Assembly: GCA_942491485.1 (NCBI GenBank)
Contig: CALOAX010000010.1
Coordinates: 62,001 to 126,000, forward strand
Direction of reading: 5' to 3'
Length of the DNA: 64,000 bases
Source of the DNA: Desulfoluna sp942491485
GTDB lineage: Bacteria; Desulfobacterota; Desulfobacteria; Desulfobacterales; Desulfolunaceae
In this document: positions 53,915-62,829 of the stretch, one piece after another
Position numbering within the stretch: the first letter of the stretch is position 1
Layout of the letters: each line of letters begins with the position of its first letter
Made by a program: the position numbers and the translations under genes
The notes under the pieces: generated by a model
Told to the model about the DNA's origin: nothing
The model's input: only the letters and a program-made list of their open reading frames with translations
Database searches by the model: none

Positions 53915-53934
53915 TCAGTCACAAGGACTCGGAC

Positions 53935-53963
53935 TATTTAGCCCGATTCGCAGGCGGTGTCAA
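53935..53963 (-). promoter_or_regulatory. Promoter of tRNA-Asn copy 2
   Basis: TTGACA (53958-53963), 17 bp, TAAATA (53935-53940), then AGTCCGAGTC as in copy 1. The spacers differ in sequence but not in length. Confidence 0.75.
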
Positions 53964-54047
53964 TTAAAAAAAAGGCGACAGGCCTGCTTTTTTTACCGCT
54001 GCCACAGCGGGTTTGGCTGCGGCAGCGGGTATCTCTCTTAAATTGCT

Positions 54048-55835
54048 TTACGATTCAATTTTCTTGATCCGAAGAGCCAACTCGTTCAACTGGGCAGGGC
54101 CTGCCTCGGAAGGAGCATCGGTCAGCATGCAGGACGCTTTCTGGGTCTTGGGGAAAGCGATGACGTCCCGGATGGAGGGCATGCCGCACAGGATCATGAC
54201 CAGGCGGTCGAGGCCAAAGGCGATGCCCCCGTGGGGAGGCGCACCTGACTCCAGGGCGTCAAGGAGGAAGCCGAACTTCTCTTCGTACTCCTCTTTGTCC
54301 ATGCCAAGGGCGGAAAACATGCGCTCCTGAATGGCACGCTCGTGGATACGGATACTGCCACCACCGATCTCGCAGCCGTTCAGCACCAGGTCGTAGGCCC
54401 TGGATCGCAGCTTGAGGGGATCGGTCTCGATGTGCTGGTAATCCTCCTCCAGGGGTGCGGTGAAGGGGTGGTGCAGGGACTGGTAGCGCTTGTCCGTCTC
54501 ATCGTATTCGAAGAGGGGGAAGTGGGTGACCCATGCAAAACGGAATTCATCTTTGTCGATGAGCCCCAGCTTCTCGGCGAGGTGATTACGCAGGTTGCCA
54601 AGGGCTTCGTTGACCACTTTGGGCTGGTCGGCCACAAAGAAGATGAGGTCGCCGGGTTCCATGTCAATGCGCTCGGCAAGGGCCTTCTTCTCGTCGTCGG
54701 TGAAGAACTTGGCAATGGGGGACTGCCACTCGTCTTCTTTTACCTTGATCCAGGCCAGGCCCTTGGCGCGGTAAATGGAGACGAATTTGGTGAGGTCATC
54801 GATCTCTTTTCGTGAGAAGTCGATGCAGCCCTTGGCGTTCATGGCTTTTACCATACCGCCTTTTTTCACGACATCGGCGAACACCTTGAAACCTGAGGTC
54901 TCGACAATGGAGGAGACATCCTTAAGCTGCATGTCGAAACGAAGGTCTGGCTTGTCCAGGCCGTAGCGGTCCATGGCGTCTTCGTAGAGAAGGTGCTCAA
55001 AGGGGGGCTTGACGTCCACGCCGAGAACCTCTTTGAAGACGTTGGCCACCATGCCTTCGGCGATGCTCATGATCTCTTCTTCACCCACGAAGCTCAGCTC
55101 CATATCGATCTGGGTGAATTCAGGCTGACGGTCGGCGCGCAGGTCCTCGTCACGGAAGCATTTGACGATCTGGTAGTAGCGCTCGAATCCGCTCATCATC
55201 AGGAGCTGCTTGAAGAGCTGGGGTGACTGGGGCAGGGCGTAGAAGTGCCCCAGGTTTACGCGGCTGGGTACCAGGTAGTCACGGGCTCCCTCAGGGGTGC
55301 TTTTGGTGAGGAAGGGGGTCTCGATGTCGAGAAACCCGTTGTCGTTAAGGTAGCTGCGAATGGCCTGGGCTGCCTTGTGACGGTTGATGATGTTTTTCTG
55401 GTTCTTGGGGCGCCTCAGGTCGATGTGCCGGTTCTTGAGGCGAATGGTCTCTCCCACTTCAATGTCGTCTTCGACGAGAAAAGGAGGGGTAACGGCACGG
55501 TTCAGGATGCGCAGCTCGTCTACGGCCACCTCGATGGCACCGGTCACCATGTTGCTGTTAACCATGTCGTCAGGACGCGCGGAGACCGTGCCCCTGATGC
55601 CGAGAACAAATTCGCTTCGGACGGCGTGGGCCTTTTCGTGTACCTCGGTGTTTGCCTCAGGGCTGAAGACCACCTGGGCAATGCCGCTTCGGTCTCTCAA
55701 GTCCACGAAAATTACGCCGCCGTGGTCTCTTCGGGTCTGTACCCAACCCATAAGGGTCACTTCCTGTCCCACAAGGGCTGTGCCCAAGTCGCCGCAGTTG
55801 TGGGTTCGTCTCATATCACCAAGTAGATCTGTCAA
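54048..55835 (-). CDS. aspS: Aspartyl-tRNA synthetase
   Basis: 595 residues, bacterial type. The N-terminal OB fold (VTLMGWVQTRRDHGGVIFVDLRDRSG), class II motif 2 (FRDEDLRADRQPEFTQIDME), the GAD insertion and motif 3 (GLDRLVMILCG) are complete. The start TTG at 55835 has AAAGGAG 8 nt upstream; ATG at 55814 lacks a good site. Whether it is discriminating for Asn cannot be told here. It follows hisS on the same strand by 147 nt. Confidence 0.95.
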   Translation of the reverse strand: MTDLLGDMRRTHNCGDLGTALVGQEVTLMGWVQTRRDHGGVIFVDLRDRSGIAQVVFSPEANTEVHEKAHAVRSEFVLGIRGTVSARPDDMVNSNMVTGAIEVAVDELRILNRAVTPPFLVEDDIEVGETIRLKNRHIDLRRPKNQKNIINRHKAAQAIRSYLNDNGFLDIETPFLTKSTPEGARDYLVPSRVNLGHFYALPQSPQLFKQLLMMSGFERYYQIVKCFRDEDLRADRQPEFTQIDMELSFVGEEEIMSIAEGMVANVFKEVLGVDVKPPFEHLLYEDAMDRYGLDKPDLRFDMQLKDVSSIVETSGFKVFADVVKKGGMVKAMNAKGCIDFSRKEIDDLTKFVSIYRAKGLAWIKVKEDEWQSPIAKFFTDDEKKALAERIDMEPGDLIFFVADQPKVVNEALGNLRNHLAEKLGLIDKDEFRFAWVTHFPLFEYDETDKRYQSLHHPFTAPLEEDYQHIETDPLKLRSRAYDLVLNGCEIGGGSIRIHERAIQERMFSALGMDKEEYEEKFGFLLDALESGAPPHGGIAFGLDRLVMILCGMPSIRDVIAFPKTQKASCMLTDAPSEAGPAQLNELALRIKKIES

Positions 55836-55982
55836 TGCCCTGACTCCTTTGCTCTCTGGTTCCTGATCGTATCTTTGACAGCATCGTAAAAAAAGTCGAC
55901 CTCTGGGGGTTGGCGGGCCACATGATGCCAGGTGGCATGTGGGGCCCTGCCTTTTTTTACAAACGCTTCATCGTTGATGTCG

Positions 55983-57236
55983 TTATTTAAATTGCTCGGC
56001 CAACGTCTCCACCAGGCCATCAAGGGGAAGGTCCCTTTGATCCCGGGTGGTCATGTTGCGCAGGGTGGCCATGCCCTTTTCCAGTTCGTCGTCACCGACC
56101 ATGAGGACATGGGCGGCTTTGAGTTTGTCGGCTCGTTTCATGTGGCTTTTGAGGCTGCGTCCGCCGAAATCGGTTTCGCAGGAAATGCCTCTGGCAGCAA
56201 GCTGCATGGTCCAGTGTGCAGCGGCTTCTGTGGCCTTTTCACCCAGGGGGGCGATGTAGAGGGTCGGTCCGTTCGCCTCAATGGTCTGCTGCATGGCCAC
56301 AATCTCGGCCAGGCGGTCAAAACCGATGGCAAACCCGATGGCGGGAACTTCCGGTCCACCCAGGGCCTTGACCAGTCCGTCGTACCGGCCACCGCCGGCC
56401 ACGGCGTTCTGTGCTCCCAATGAGGTGGTGAGCACCTCAAAGGCAGTGCGGGTGTAGTAGTCGAGACCGCGCACGAGGTTCTTGTTTACTTCATACTCCA
56501 CGCCGTTTTCAGTGAGCACGCGTTTGACGGTGTCGAAGTGCTCGCTGCAGTCGTCGCAGAGGTGGTCGAGGATGGAGGGTGCTCCAACCACGGCTTCGCG
56601 GCATGCGGGGACCTTGCAGTCCAGAACCCGTAAGGGGTTCTTCTCGCTGCGCCTGAGACAGTTCTCACAGAGGTGCTCTTTTTTGGCGTCGAGAAGCTCT
56701 TTCAGGGCTTTCTGGAAGTTCGGGCGGCAGCAGGGACAACCCAGGGAGTTGATGTGGGCTTTTACATCCTTTGCTTTCAGTCTTTCCAGAAGGCTGGCCA
56801 GCATGAAGATAAGCTGGGCGTCGAGGTAAGGGGAGTCGATCCCGAAGACCTCGGCGTCGATTTGGTAGAACTGGCGGTAGCGCCCTTTTTGGGGGCGTTC
56901 CCTGCGGAACATGGGGCCGATGGTGTAAAATTTCCGGACGGGGTCCTTGGCGTACATCTTATGTTGGATGTAGGAACGGACCACGGAAGCCGTGGCTTCG
57001 GGACGCAGGGTCACATGGCCACGCCTGCCGTCCTCGAAGGTGTACATCTCTTTTTCTACAATATCGGTGGTGTCGCCGATGCTTCGGGAGAAGAGTTCCG
57101 ATTTTTCCACGATTGGAAGGCGGATCTCCTGAAATCCGAAGTTTTCAAATGTCTCTTTGGCTGCGCGTTCGATGGTCTGCCACACTTCGATTTCTCCGGG
57201 CAGAACATCTTTGAATCCTTTGATAAGCTGTATCAT
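55983..57236 (-). CDS. hisS: Histidyl-tRNA synthetase
   Basis: 417 residues. Class II motif 2 is FRRERPQKGRYRQFYQIDAE; the HisA-type motifs are RGLDYYTRTAFEV and GGGRYDGL, and the anticodon-binding domain closes the protein. Cys pairs CPCC and CENC sit in the insertion region, possibly a zinc site. ATG starts at 57236. hisS-aspS order is common in bacteria. Confidence 0.96.
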   Translation of the reverse strand: MIQLIKGFKDVLPGEIEVWQTIERAAKETFENFGFQEIRLPIVEKSELFSRSIGDTTDIVEKEMYTFEDGRRGHVTLRPEATASVVRSYIQHKMYAKDPVRKFYTIGPMFRRERPQKGRYRQFYQIDAEVFGIDSPYLDAQLIFMLASLLERLKAKDVKAHINSLGCPCCRPNFQKALKELLDAKKEHLCENCLRRSEKNPLRVLDCKVPACREAVVGAPSILDHLCDDCSEHFDTVKRVLTENGVEYEVNKNLVRGLDYYTRTAFEVLTTSLGAQNAVAGGGRYDGLVKALGGPEVPAIGFAIGFDRLAEIVAMQQTIEANGPTLYIAPLGEKATEAAAHWTMQLAARGISCETDFGGRSLKSHMKRADKLKAAHVLMVGDDELEKGMATLRNMTTRDQRDLPLDGLVETLAEQFK

Positions 57237-57716
57237 TTGCTGTGCTTAAGCCGCCTTGTACCTGCATCTGGGTTCAAAAGAAAAGGCCGAGCCCTCTGTG
57301 GATCTCAGGGTGGGGCCGGTGCCCCCTCCGGTGCGTGGGTGCCGGCATTTCCGGATCATGGATATCACGGGGCAAACACGTGGACGCCCTGTGAAAGTCA
57401 CAGGCCATGGGCGGTGTGTGAGTGATTCGTCATGATTTTCGGATGGTTGCGTGGTCCCGAATGCACGGTAGGGTGCAAATCAACCTCTTCTTGTAGCGCA
57501 ACAGGTGATTGCTGGTCAATACTTAATGTTTCTCAATAGATGCAGTCATCGGGAAATAAATTGAGTTTTTACTGGAGCTGAAGTATGCATTGAACATGTT
57601 GGTTCGGTTGGAAGCCCTGTGGTTGGGCAGGTTTGTCTTCCGCATTTTGTGATGCGGTCATGCAGGCAAGGGGGGAGTATCCCCAGAAACGAAGGAAACT
57701 ATGAGGGGGCGTTGAC
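57237..57716. other. Divergent intergenic region
   Basis: 480 bp between hisS (minus) and the DUF2520 gene (plus). Hairpins CCTGTGA-AAG-TCACAGG (57388-57404) and CCGCAT-TTTGTG-ATGCGG (57640-57657) are visible. No gene or repeat element. Promoters for both directions should lie here, but none is clear. Confidence 0.45.
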
Positions 57717-58586
57717 GTGAAAGTAAGATGTGCCGTTGTGGGTTGCGGGCGTGTGGGGACCAGCTTGGTTTACCACTTGAATCGAGCAGGATACTCTATC
57801 TGTGGGGTGGCAAGCAGGAGTCTCGAATCGGCGGAAAAAGCAGCTGGGATTGTTCCCGGCACCCCTTTTTCAATCAATGCGACCGATGTGACAAGGGAGG
57901 CCGATGTGGTGTTTATCACCACGCCGGATGACACCATTGCCGAGGTGGCCGAGGCCATCGCCAAAGAGGGGGGATTCAAGGACGGGGCATCGGTCCTTCA
58001 CTGCAGTGGTTCTCTGCCGTCCACCATCATGGCCGGGGTGAAAGAGACCGGGGCGCTTATCGGGTCCATGCACCCCTTGCAGAGCTTTGCCGGAGCCGAT
58101 CTGGAGAGCAACCCCTTTGACGCCATTATCATGTCGGTGGAAGGGGACGAAAAACCCGTTGAAATCGCACTGGGCATGGCGTCAGACTTGGGGGCCAAAG
58201 GGCTGACCATCGAAACCCACGCCAAAACCATGTACCACGCCGCTGCCGTGGTGGCCTCCAACTGCTTTGTCACAGTCCAGGACATGGCCTGGAAATTCAT
58301 CAGTGATGCCGGTGTGTCTGAAAAAGATGCCTGGAGTGTCCTCGGCCCTCTCATCGAAGGGACCCTCGCCAACATTAAAAAGGTTGGTCCCGTGGACGCC
58401 CTCACCGGTCCCATCGCACGAGGTGACGTCGCCACCATCGACACGCATCTTAATAAAATTTCCGAAATGCAGCCCGGCCTCGAGTCTCTCTACAAAGCCC
58501 TCTGCCTCCACACCGTGGACGTGGCCAAACGCAAAGGCACCCTTACCAAAGACGCCGAGGAGGCGCTTGTTAAGCGCCTGAGTTGA
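57717..58586 (+). CDS. Rossmann-fold protein with DUF2520 domain
   Basis: 289 residues. The N-terminus has a dinucleotide loop (VVGCGRVGTSLVYHL) and VVFITTPDDTIAEVAEAI. MHPLQSF and a helical C-terminal domain (HAAAVVASNCFVTVQ, GPIARGD) place it with NADP-dependent Rossmann/DUF2520 proteins related to ketopantoate or 6-phosphogluconate dehydrogenase folds. Substrate unknown. GTG start with GAGGGGG 7 nt upstream. Monocistronic. Confidence 0.88.
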   Translation: MKVRCAVVGCGRVGTSLVYHLNRAGYSICGVASRSLESAEKAAGIVPGTPFSINATDVTREADVVFITTPDDTIAEVAEAIAKEGGFKDGASVLHCSGSLPSTIMAGVKETGALIGSMHPLQSFAGADLESNPFDAIIMSVEGDEKPVEIALGMASDLGAKGLTIETHAKTMYHAAAVVASNCFVTVQDMAWKFISDAGVSEKDAWSVLGPLIEGTLANIKKVGPVDALTGPIARGDVATIDTHLNKISEMQPGLESLYKALCLHTVDVAKRKGTLTKDAEEALVKRLS

Positions 58587-58784
58587 TGGCAGAGCTTTTG
58601 GAAAACCGTGCCTCGGCTCCAATTGCAGCTGCCTTTGTAAAGACGTAACCAGGCGCTCTGTATGTCTCCGAATGCTATAGTGAAATAATAAAAAGTCATT
58701 GTATTGACCTGTCGTGCTGGCTGATTGGGTTTTGTCGGGCTTTTTTTGTCCTGGAACGCTTTTGAACACGTCTTTTGGCCCAAT

Positions 58785-58832
58785 AAAAACAAAGAGCGCC
58801 TGATTCTGATGAATCAGGCGCTCTTTGTTTTT
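58785..58832. terminator. Perfect 22-bp bidirectional terminator
   Basis: The arms 58785-58806 and 58811-58832 pair without mismatch around TGAT, with A-rich and T-rich ends. It is about 200 nt after the DUF2520 stop. Confidence 0.9.
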
Positions 58833-58879
58833 ATCGAGGGTTGGGAGTGATGGCTTTTCTGTTACAGCGGTATTGCCTA

Positions 58880-58974
58880 CTGACCGGCGGAAGGCGAATG
58901 CGTTGTGCCCTTCGTTCCTCGGGTCAAAACGCATTGGCAACCAGCTTTCAAGGTGGCTCACCTTGCCGCCGGAG
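58880..58974 (-). repeat. Repeat with stem-loop inverted relative to its head
   Basis: CCGGCGG, then GCGAATGCGTT paired with AACGCATTGGC (one mismatch) around TTCGTTCCTC, followed by GCTTTCAAGGTGGCTCACCTTGCC on the minus-type head and GCCGCCGGAG (58965-58974). Elsewhere this head is joined to the loop in the opposite sense. Confidence 0.8.
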
Positions 58975-59100
58975 TTCTTCCGGCCAAAGTCAACCCGAAC
59001 TCAGCTCACGTCATGGTTCAACCTTTTATAAATAACCATGAAGAGCATGAAGAGCCCTTCGGGCTGCATGAAGGAGCTTGGATAACCTCTTCGATTATTC

Positions 59101-59201
59101 ACGGGCGTAGCCCGTCAGCAGATGTGACGTACCCGAGGAACGAGGGTTCGGAGCATTTGCGAACCTGGGTTCCAAGGGCTCAGCCCTTGGCCGCCGGAGG
59201 C
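59101..59201 (-). repeat. Composite repeat after the M16 protease gene
   Basis: The tail ACGGGC-GTA-GCCCGT (59101-59115), the stem GCAGATG/CATTTGC (59118-59124, 59154-59160) around GAGGAACGA, and the head CCAAGGGC-TCA-GCCCTTGG (59172-59190), a paired change from CCAGGGGC, then GCCGCCGGAGGC (59190-59201), 7 nt before the stop. Confidence 0.88.
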
Positions 59202-59208
59202 ATGGATT

Positions 59209-62205
59209 TTATATTTTTTGCACAGTCAGGTCTTTATCCAGGCGTCCTTTAAGGCCGCTCAGGCGTTCGGCGCCGGAGATGACAGCCACGCTTTTGAGGT
59301 GGTCTTCCGGGGGGAAGTAGCGCGCTGCGGCGGTGCGGACTTTTTCTGCATTGAGGGCGAGGAGTCCCTCTTTGTAGGTGCGCCTCGTGTCGTCCGTGAG
59401 GCCCACGAGCTCCCGGAAGAAGCCTTTGCGGGCGGCAGCGGCCGGGGTTTCGGGGCGGTCGATGGTGGAGCACGCCTGAAGGATCGCCTCTTTCACGTCT
59501 TCGTCGGTGTAGTCGGTGCCGGTGATGAAGCGGGCGGCATCGTCGTAGGCGGACAGGGTGCGCACGACGTGGGGGTCTCGGTATGAGCCCATGCTGAATG
59601 TGCCTTCTTCGGCGCTGTAGGCGGCAAAGGCGCCGTACGCGCCGCCCTTTTCCCGGATTTCACGGTGGAGGTAGAGGGACCTGAGAAGTCGGGCGATGAT
59701 GGAGAGGGCCGGGGCGTCTTCGTGTCCCATGGAGACCACGGGAAAAGAGGAGGCCACAAAGGAGACAGCGCTGTTGGTGGCCCACCCTTCGTGGACAGGT
59801 TGGCAATTGGCCGGCACCGACGCGAAGGTTAATGGTGAGGATCCCTTGGGCAGGGCAAGGGAGAGGGCCTCCTGATCCGATTCGGCAAGAGCCAGGGTGT
59901 CGCTGTCGCTGGCCAGGGCGCAGCGCAGGTTTCCGTTGTTGATGAATGCCTGGCCGATGCGTTTCATCTGCTCACCGATCAGTGCCAGGTCTTCGTCCGA
60001 GGCTTCGCCGCGTACCAGGGGTTCGGTGATGGACTTTATGTACTGAATCTGGCTGACGCCGCTCCACAGCTCAGAGAGGGCAAGGGAGTCGGTGAAGTTT
60101 CGGTTGGCAAGGGAGATGGCCAGGCTGTGGCCGTTTTGCACTACAGAGGACTCCATGGCCGCACGGTACTCCAGGAGAAGGCTCCGCAGTCGCTTCAGAT
60201 CGGTGAACTTGTACCGGGTCAGGGTTTCGGTGAGGAGGTCGAACATGGCCCCCCGGTTCCTTGAAAGGCACTTGCTGTTGATGGAGATGAGGGGCAGGGC
60301 CGAGCGGTTTTCATCGTATCGTCTCCGGGACGCCGGGGAGAGTCCCATGCCACCGGTGTGTGCTGAAATGGCCCGGGTCAGTTCTTCGTAGTTTTTTTCT
60401 TCGGTGCCCATTTTCATAAAGGAGGAGCAGAAGAACGGAACGAGGGGGATGAGATCGTTGTCCAGGGCACCTGCCTCTAATACGCCGGTGTAGTAAAGAA
60501 GGGAGTTGGTTGCACAGGGGTAGTGAAAGAGGCGGCCGCCCCCACGGCTTTCCGGAGCAACCGAATCGATGGTGACGGGGATGTCCTCGAGTTCCAGGGT
60601 GGGAAGCGAGGAGATGTCCTCTTCGGACTCCTGGAGGACTTTCAGTTTTTCAGCATCGGTTCGTATTTTGGTTTTTTGATTTTCGGTCAGTGATTGGGCG
60701 ATGGCATCGAGTTTGTCCTGCTCCTGACGGGCCTGCGTTTCAGCAAGGGTGCTGTCGGGGGCCAGGGTAAACCGGACACGGTGGGGGTTTTCTATGAGTC
60801 GCTCGCGAATAAGGCCCTCGAAATACCCCCCCTTTTTGACGCTTTGTTTGATGGCGTCCAGATCTTCGTCAAGGAGAAGGAGCCGCTGCGGCTCCCCGTC
60901 GTGGAACCAGCACCCGGAGATGCCCAGGAGGAGCTTGATACCGTAAGGGTATGGCGTGTTGGAGATTTCGCGTCGCCTAATCTCCATCTGATGGATGGCC
61001 GAATCAATAAGCTCGGTGTCAATCCCTTCATCGGCGATTCGCTTGAGGGTATCAAAGATGAGGGATTCGATGGCGTCGGCGTTTTCCGGGCGGGTCTCTT
61101 TGAGGCCGCATCCAAAAGAGGCATCCCGGGCATCGGAATCAAAGCCCGTGGCGTCGCAGAGGGAGGATCCGAGGTTGGAGTCGATGAGGGCCTTGCGCAA
61201 AGGTGCTGCCGCATTGCCGAGAAGAACCTGGGACAGGAGGCTGAATGCGAGGATTTCTTCGGTGTTGCGGATGTCGGTTACCAGCCATGCCAGGCTTACC
61301 TGGGAACGGTTGTCGCGTCCCTCCTCTTCGTCTGCGGGGTAGTACTCCACGACCTCCCTGGGGGACTTCCAGCGCGTCTGGGGCTCCACCGTGGTTTTGG
61401 GGTCGATTTTTGCAAATTGGGTGAGTACTTTTTCGCTGATGATTTTCAGGTGGTCGGCAAGGGGCATGTCCCCATAGGTGAAAAAGTAGGCATTGCTTGG
61501 GTGGTAATGCCTGCCGTGGAAAGCCTTGAGCTCCTCCCAGGTGAGGTCTGGAATGGCATCGGGATCGCCTCCGGAGTTGTTGGCGTAAGTGGTCTCAGGC
61601 ATGAGGGCTTTGTTGAGTGCTCGCCCCAGGATCTGGTGGGGAGAACTCATGGCTCCTTTCATCTCATTGTAGACCACGCCTTTGAAGGTCAGCTTTTCCT
61701 CGGCGCCTTTCTGGGCCGGTACGAATTCAAGCCTGTGGCCTTCCTGTTTGAAACTCAGCTCATCGATGGATGGAAAGAAGGCGGCATCCAGGTACACATC
61801 CATGAGGTTGTAGAAGTCTTTTCGGTTCTGGGTGGCAAAGGGGTACATGGTCCAGTCCGAGGAGGTGAAGGCATTCATGAAGGTGTTGAGGCTTCGTTTG
61901 ATCATGGAGAAGAAGGGGTCTCGCACAGGGTATTTGGCGGAGCCGCAAAGGGCTGTGTGCTCGAGGATATGGGCCACCCCGGTGGAGTCTTCCGGTACGG
62001 TTTTGAAGGCAACGGCAAAGGTGTTTTCACGGTCCTTGGCACTGATGTGAATGTAGGAAGCTCCGCTGGCTTCGTGGGTCAGCTCGTAGTAGAAGGCATT
62101 GATGTCCGCAATGGGGAGTGCCTTGACAACCCGAAAGCCATGGAGGGACTGGCCGGGTTGGATGGAGTCGTTGCAGGGGTCGTTGTAAGTCATGGTTTGG
62201 TCCAT
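59209..62205 (-). CDS. M16C metalloprotease (presequence protease-like)
   Basis: 998 residues, the size of PreP/Cym1 enzymes. The inverted zinc motif HILEH is near residue 80, with the distal Glu expected in VVYNEMKGAMSSPHQ. Four M16 modules fold into a closed chamber that cuts unfolded peptides. No signal peptide is seen, so it is cytoplasmic unless exported otherwise. The start at 62205 is uncertain; 62193 is an alternative four codons in. The end is followed by a composite repeat. Confidence 0.92.
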   Translation of the reverse strand: MDQTMTYNDPCNDSIQPGQSLHGFRVVKALPIADINAFYYELTHEASGASYIHISAKDRENTFAVAFKTVPEDSTGVAHILEHTALCGSAKYPVRDPFFSMIKRSLNTFMNAFTSSDWTMYPFATQNRKDFYNLMDVYLDAAFFPSIDELSFKQEGHRLEFVPAQKGAEEKLTFKGVVYNEMKGAMSSPHQILGRALNKALMPETTYANNSGGDPDAIPDLTWEELKAFHGRHYHPSNAYFFTYGDMPLADHLKIISEKVLTQFAKIDPKTTVEPQTRWKSPREVVEYYPADEEEGRDNRSQVSLAWLVTDIRNTEEILAFSLLSQVLLGNAAAPLRKALIDSNLGSSLCDATGFDSDARDASFGCGLKETRPENADAIESLIFDTLKRIADEGIDTELIDSAIHQMEIRRREISNTPYPYGIKLLLGISGCWFHDGEPQRLLLLDEDLDAIKQSVKKGGYFEGLIRERLIENPHRVRFTLAPDSTLAETQARQEQDKLDAIAQSLTENQKTKIRTDAEKLKVLQESEEDISSLPTLELEDIPVTIDSVAPESRGGGRLFHYPCATNSLLYYTGVLEAGALDNDLIPLVPFFCSSFMKMGTEEKNYEELTRAISAHTGGMGLSPASRRRYDENRSALPLISINSKCLSRNRGAMFDLLTETLTRYKFTDLKRLRSLLLEYRAAMESSVVQNGHSLAISLANRNFTDSLALSELWSGVSQIQYIKSITEPLVRGEASDEDLALIGEQMKRIGQAFINNGNLRCALASDSDTLALAESDQEALSLALPKGSSPLTFASVPANCQPVHEGWATNSAVSFVASSFPVVSMGHEDAPALSIIARLLRSLYLHREIREKGGAYGAFAAYSAEEGTFSMGSYRDPHVVRTLSAYDDAARFITGTDYTDEDVKEAILQACSTIDRPETPAAAARKGFFRELVGLTDDTRRTYKEGLLALNAEKVRTAAARYFPPEDHLKSVAVISGAERLSGLKGRLDKDLTVQKI

Positions 62206-62829
62206 CCCAAAATCGATATTATAAGTTTTTTGTGCATACCGGATGGTCCGCGAAGGGAGTGCTTAATACCGGTCTGCACTTAAGGGCGCGTTGAAACAAT
62301 GTGCGGGGCTGCCGTTACGTTGGGGGAGTTGTTTACCCTGTATCAGGCAAGCCGCAATCAGGTTGAATGGTACGAAAAAAAAATGGCGCTGAAGAAGCCA
62401 TGACATGGCACGGGATCGTGGCAGTGCAGCCCATCACATGGCGTTGTGTGCCGGGAGATGGACGGGGTAATGTGTCGCAGCACCGACAATCAAGCCTGAT
62501 AAGATAAACTATGTGCATCCCAAGCGCGTTTGTCGAGGGGGATGGCGAAGAGTTTGTTTTTTTATAGTGGGGTGGAAAATGGGGGGAGGGCCAGGGCTGT
62601 CCTCCCTGACAGGGTGTGGATGAAAACAGTATGCAGCCAAGAGCACACGAGAAGCATGCCGCTATTTCGCGGTTAGCTACCTCTGTGAGAAGGCATCAGA
62701 ATCCACAACCTGTTAGGGAGAACTAGCCTGGTTCGGGCAAGAGCAAATGAAATGGTTGAAGCACTTACCGAGCATGACGTGGAAGAGGGACATCAGAGGT
62801 TGGGTGCTCGGTAGTAAGCTTCCGGCTCT
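62206..62829. other. Unexplained structured intergenic region
   Basis: 624 bp without a gene. GGGAGG pairs with CCTCCC near 62585-62610, and ACCGAGCA (62767-62774) pairs with TGCTCGGT (62805-62812), followed by AGTAAG against CTT. The sequence between does not match tmRNA, 6S, SRP or RNase P landmarks that I know. It could hold a small RNA or the long 3' region of the next gene. Confidence 0.35.

Noticed and set aside
8631..59201. CRISPR array
   Set aside because: The repeats are scattered over 50 kb with unequal spacing and are palindromic composites; no cas gene is seen.
60694..62283. Plus-strand open frame (529 aa) opposite the M16 protease
   Set aside because: Same reasoning: the protease is certain, and the antisense translation is Gly/Val-rich without family features.
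62206..62829. tmRNA, 6S RNA, SRP RNA or RNase P RNA
   Set aside because: None of their conserved core sequences was found.
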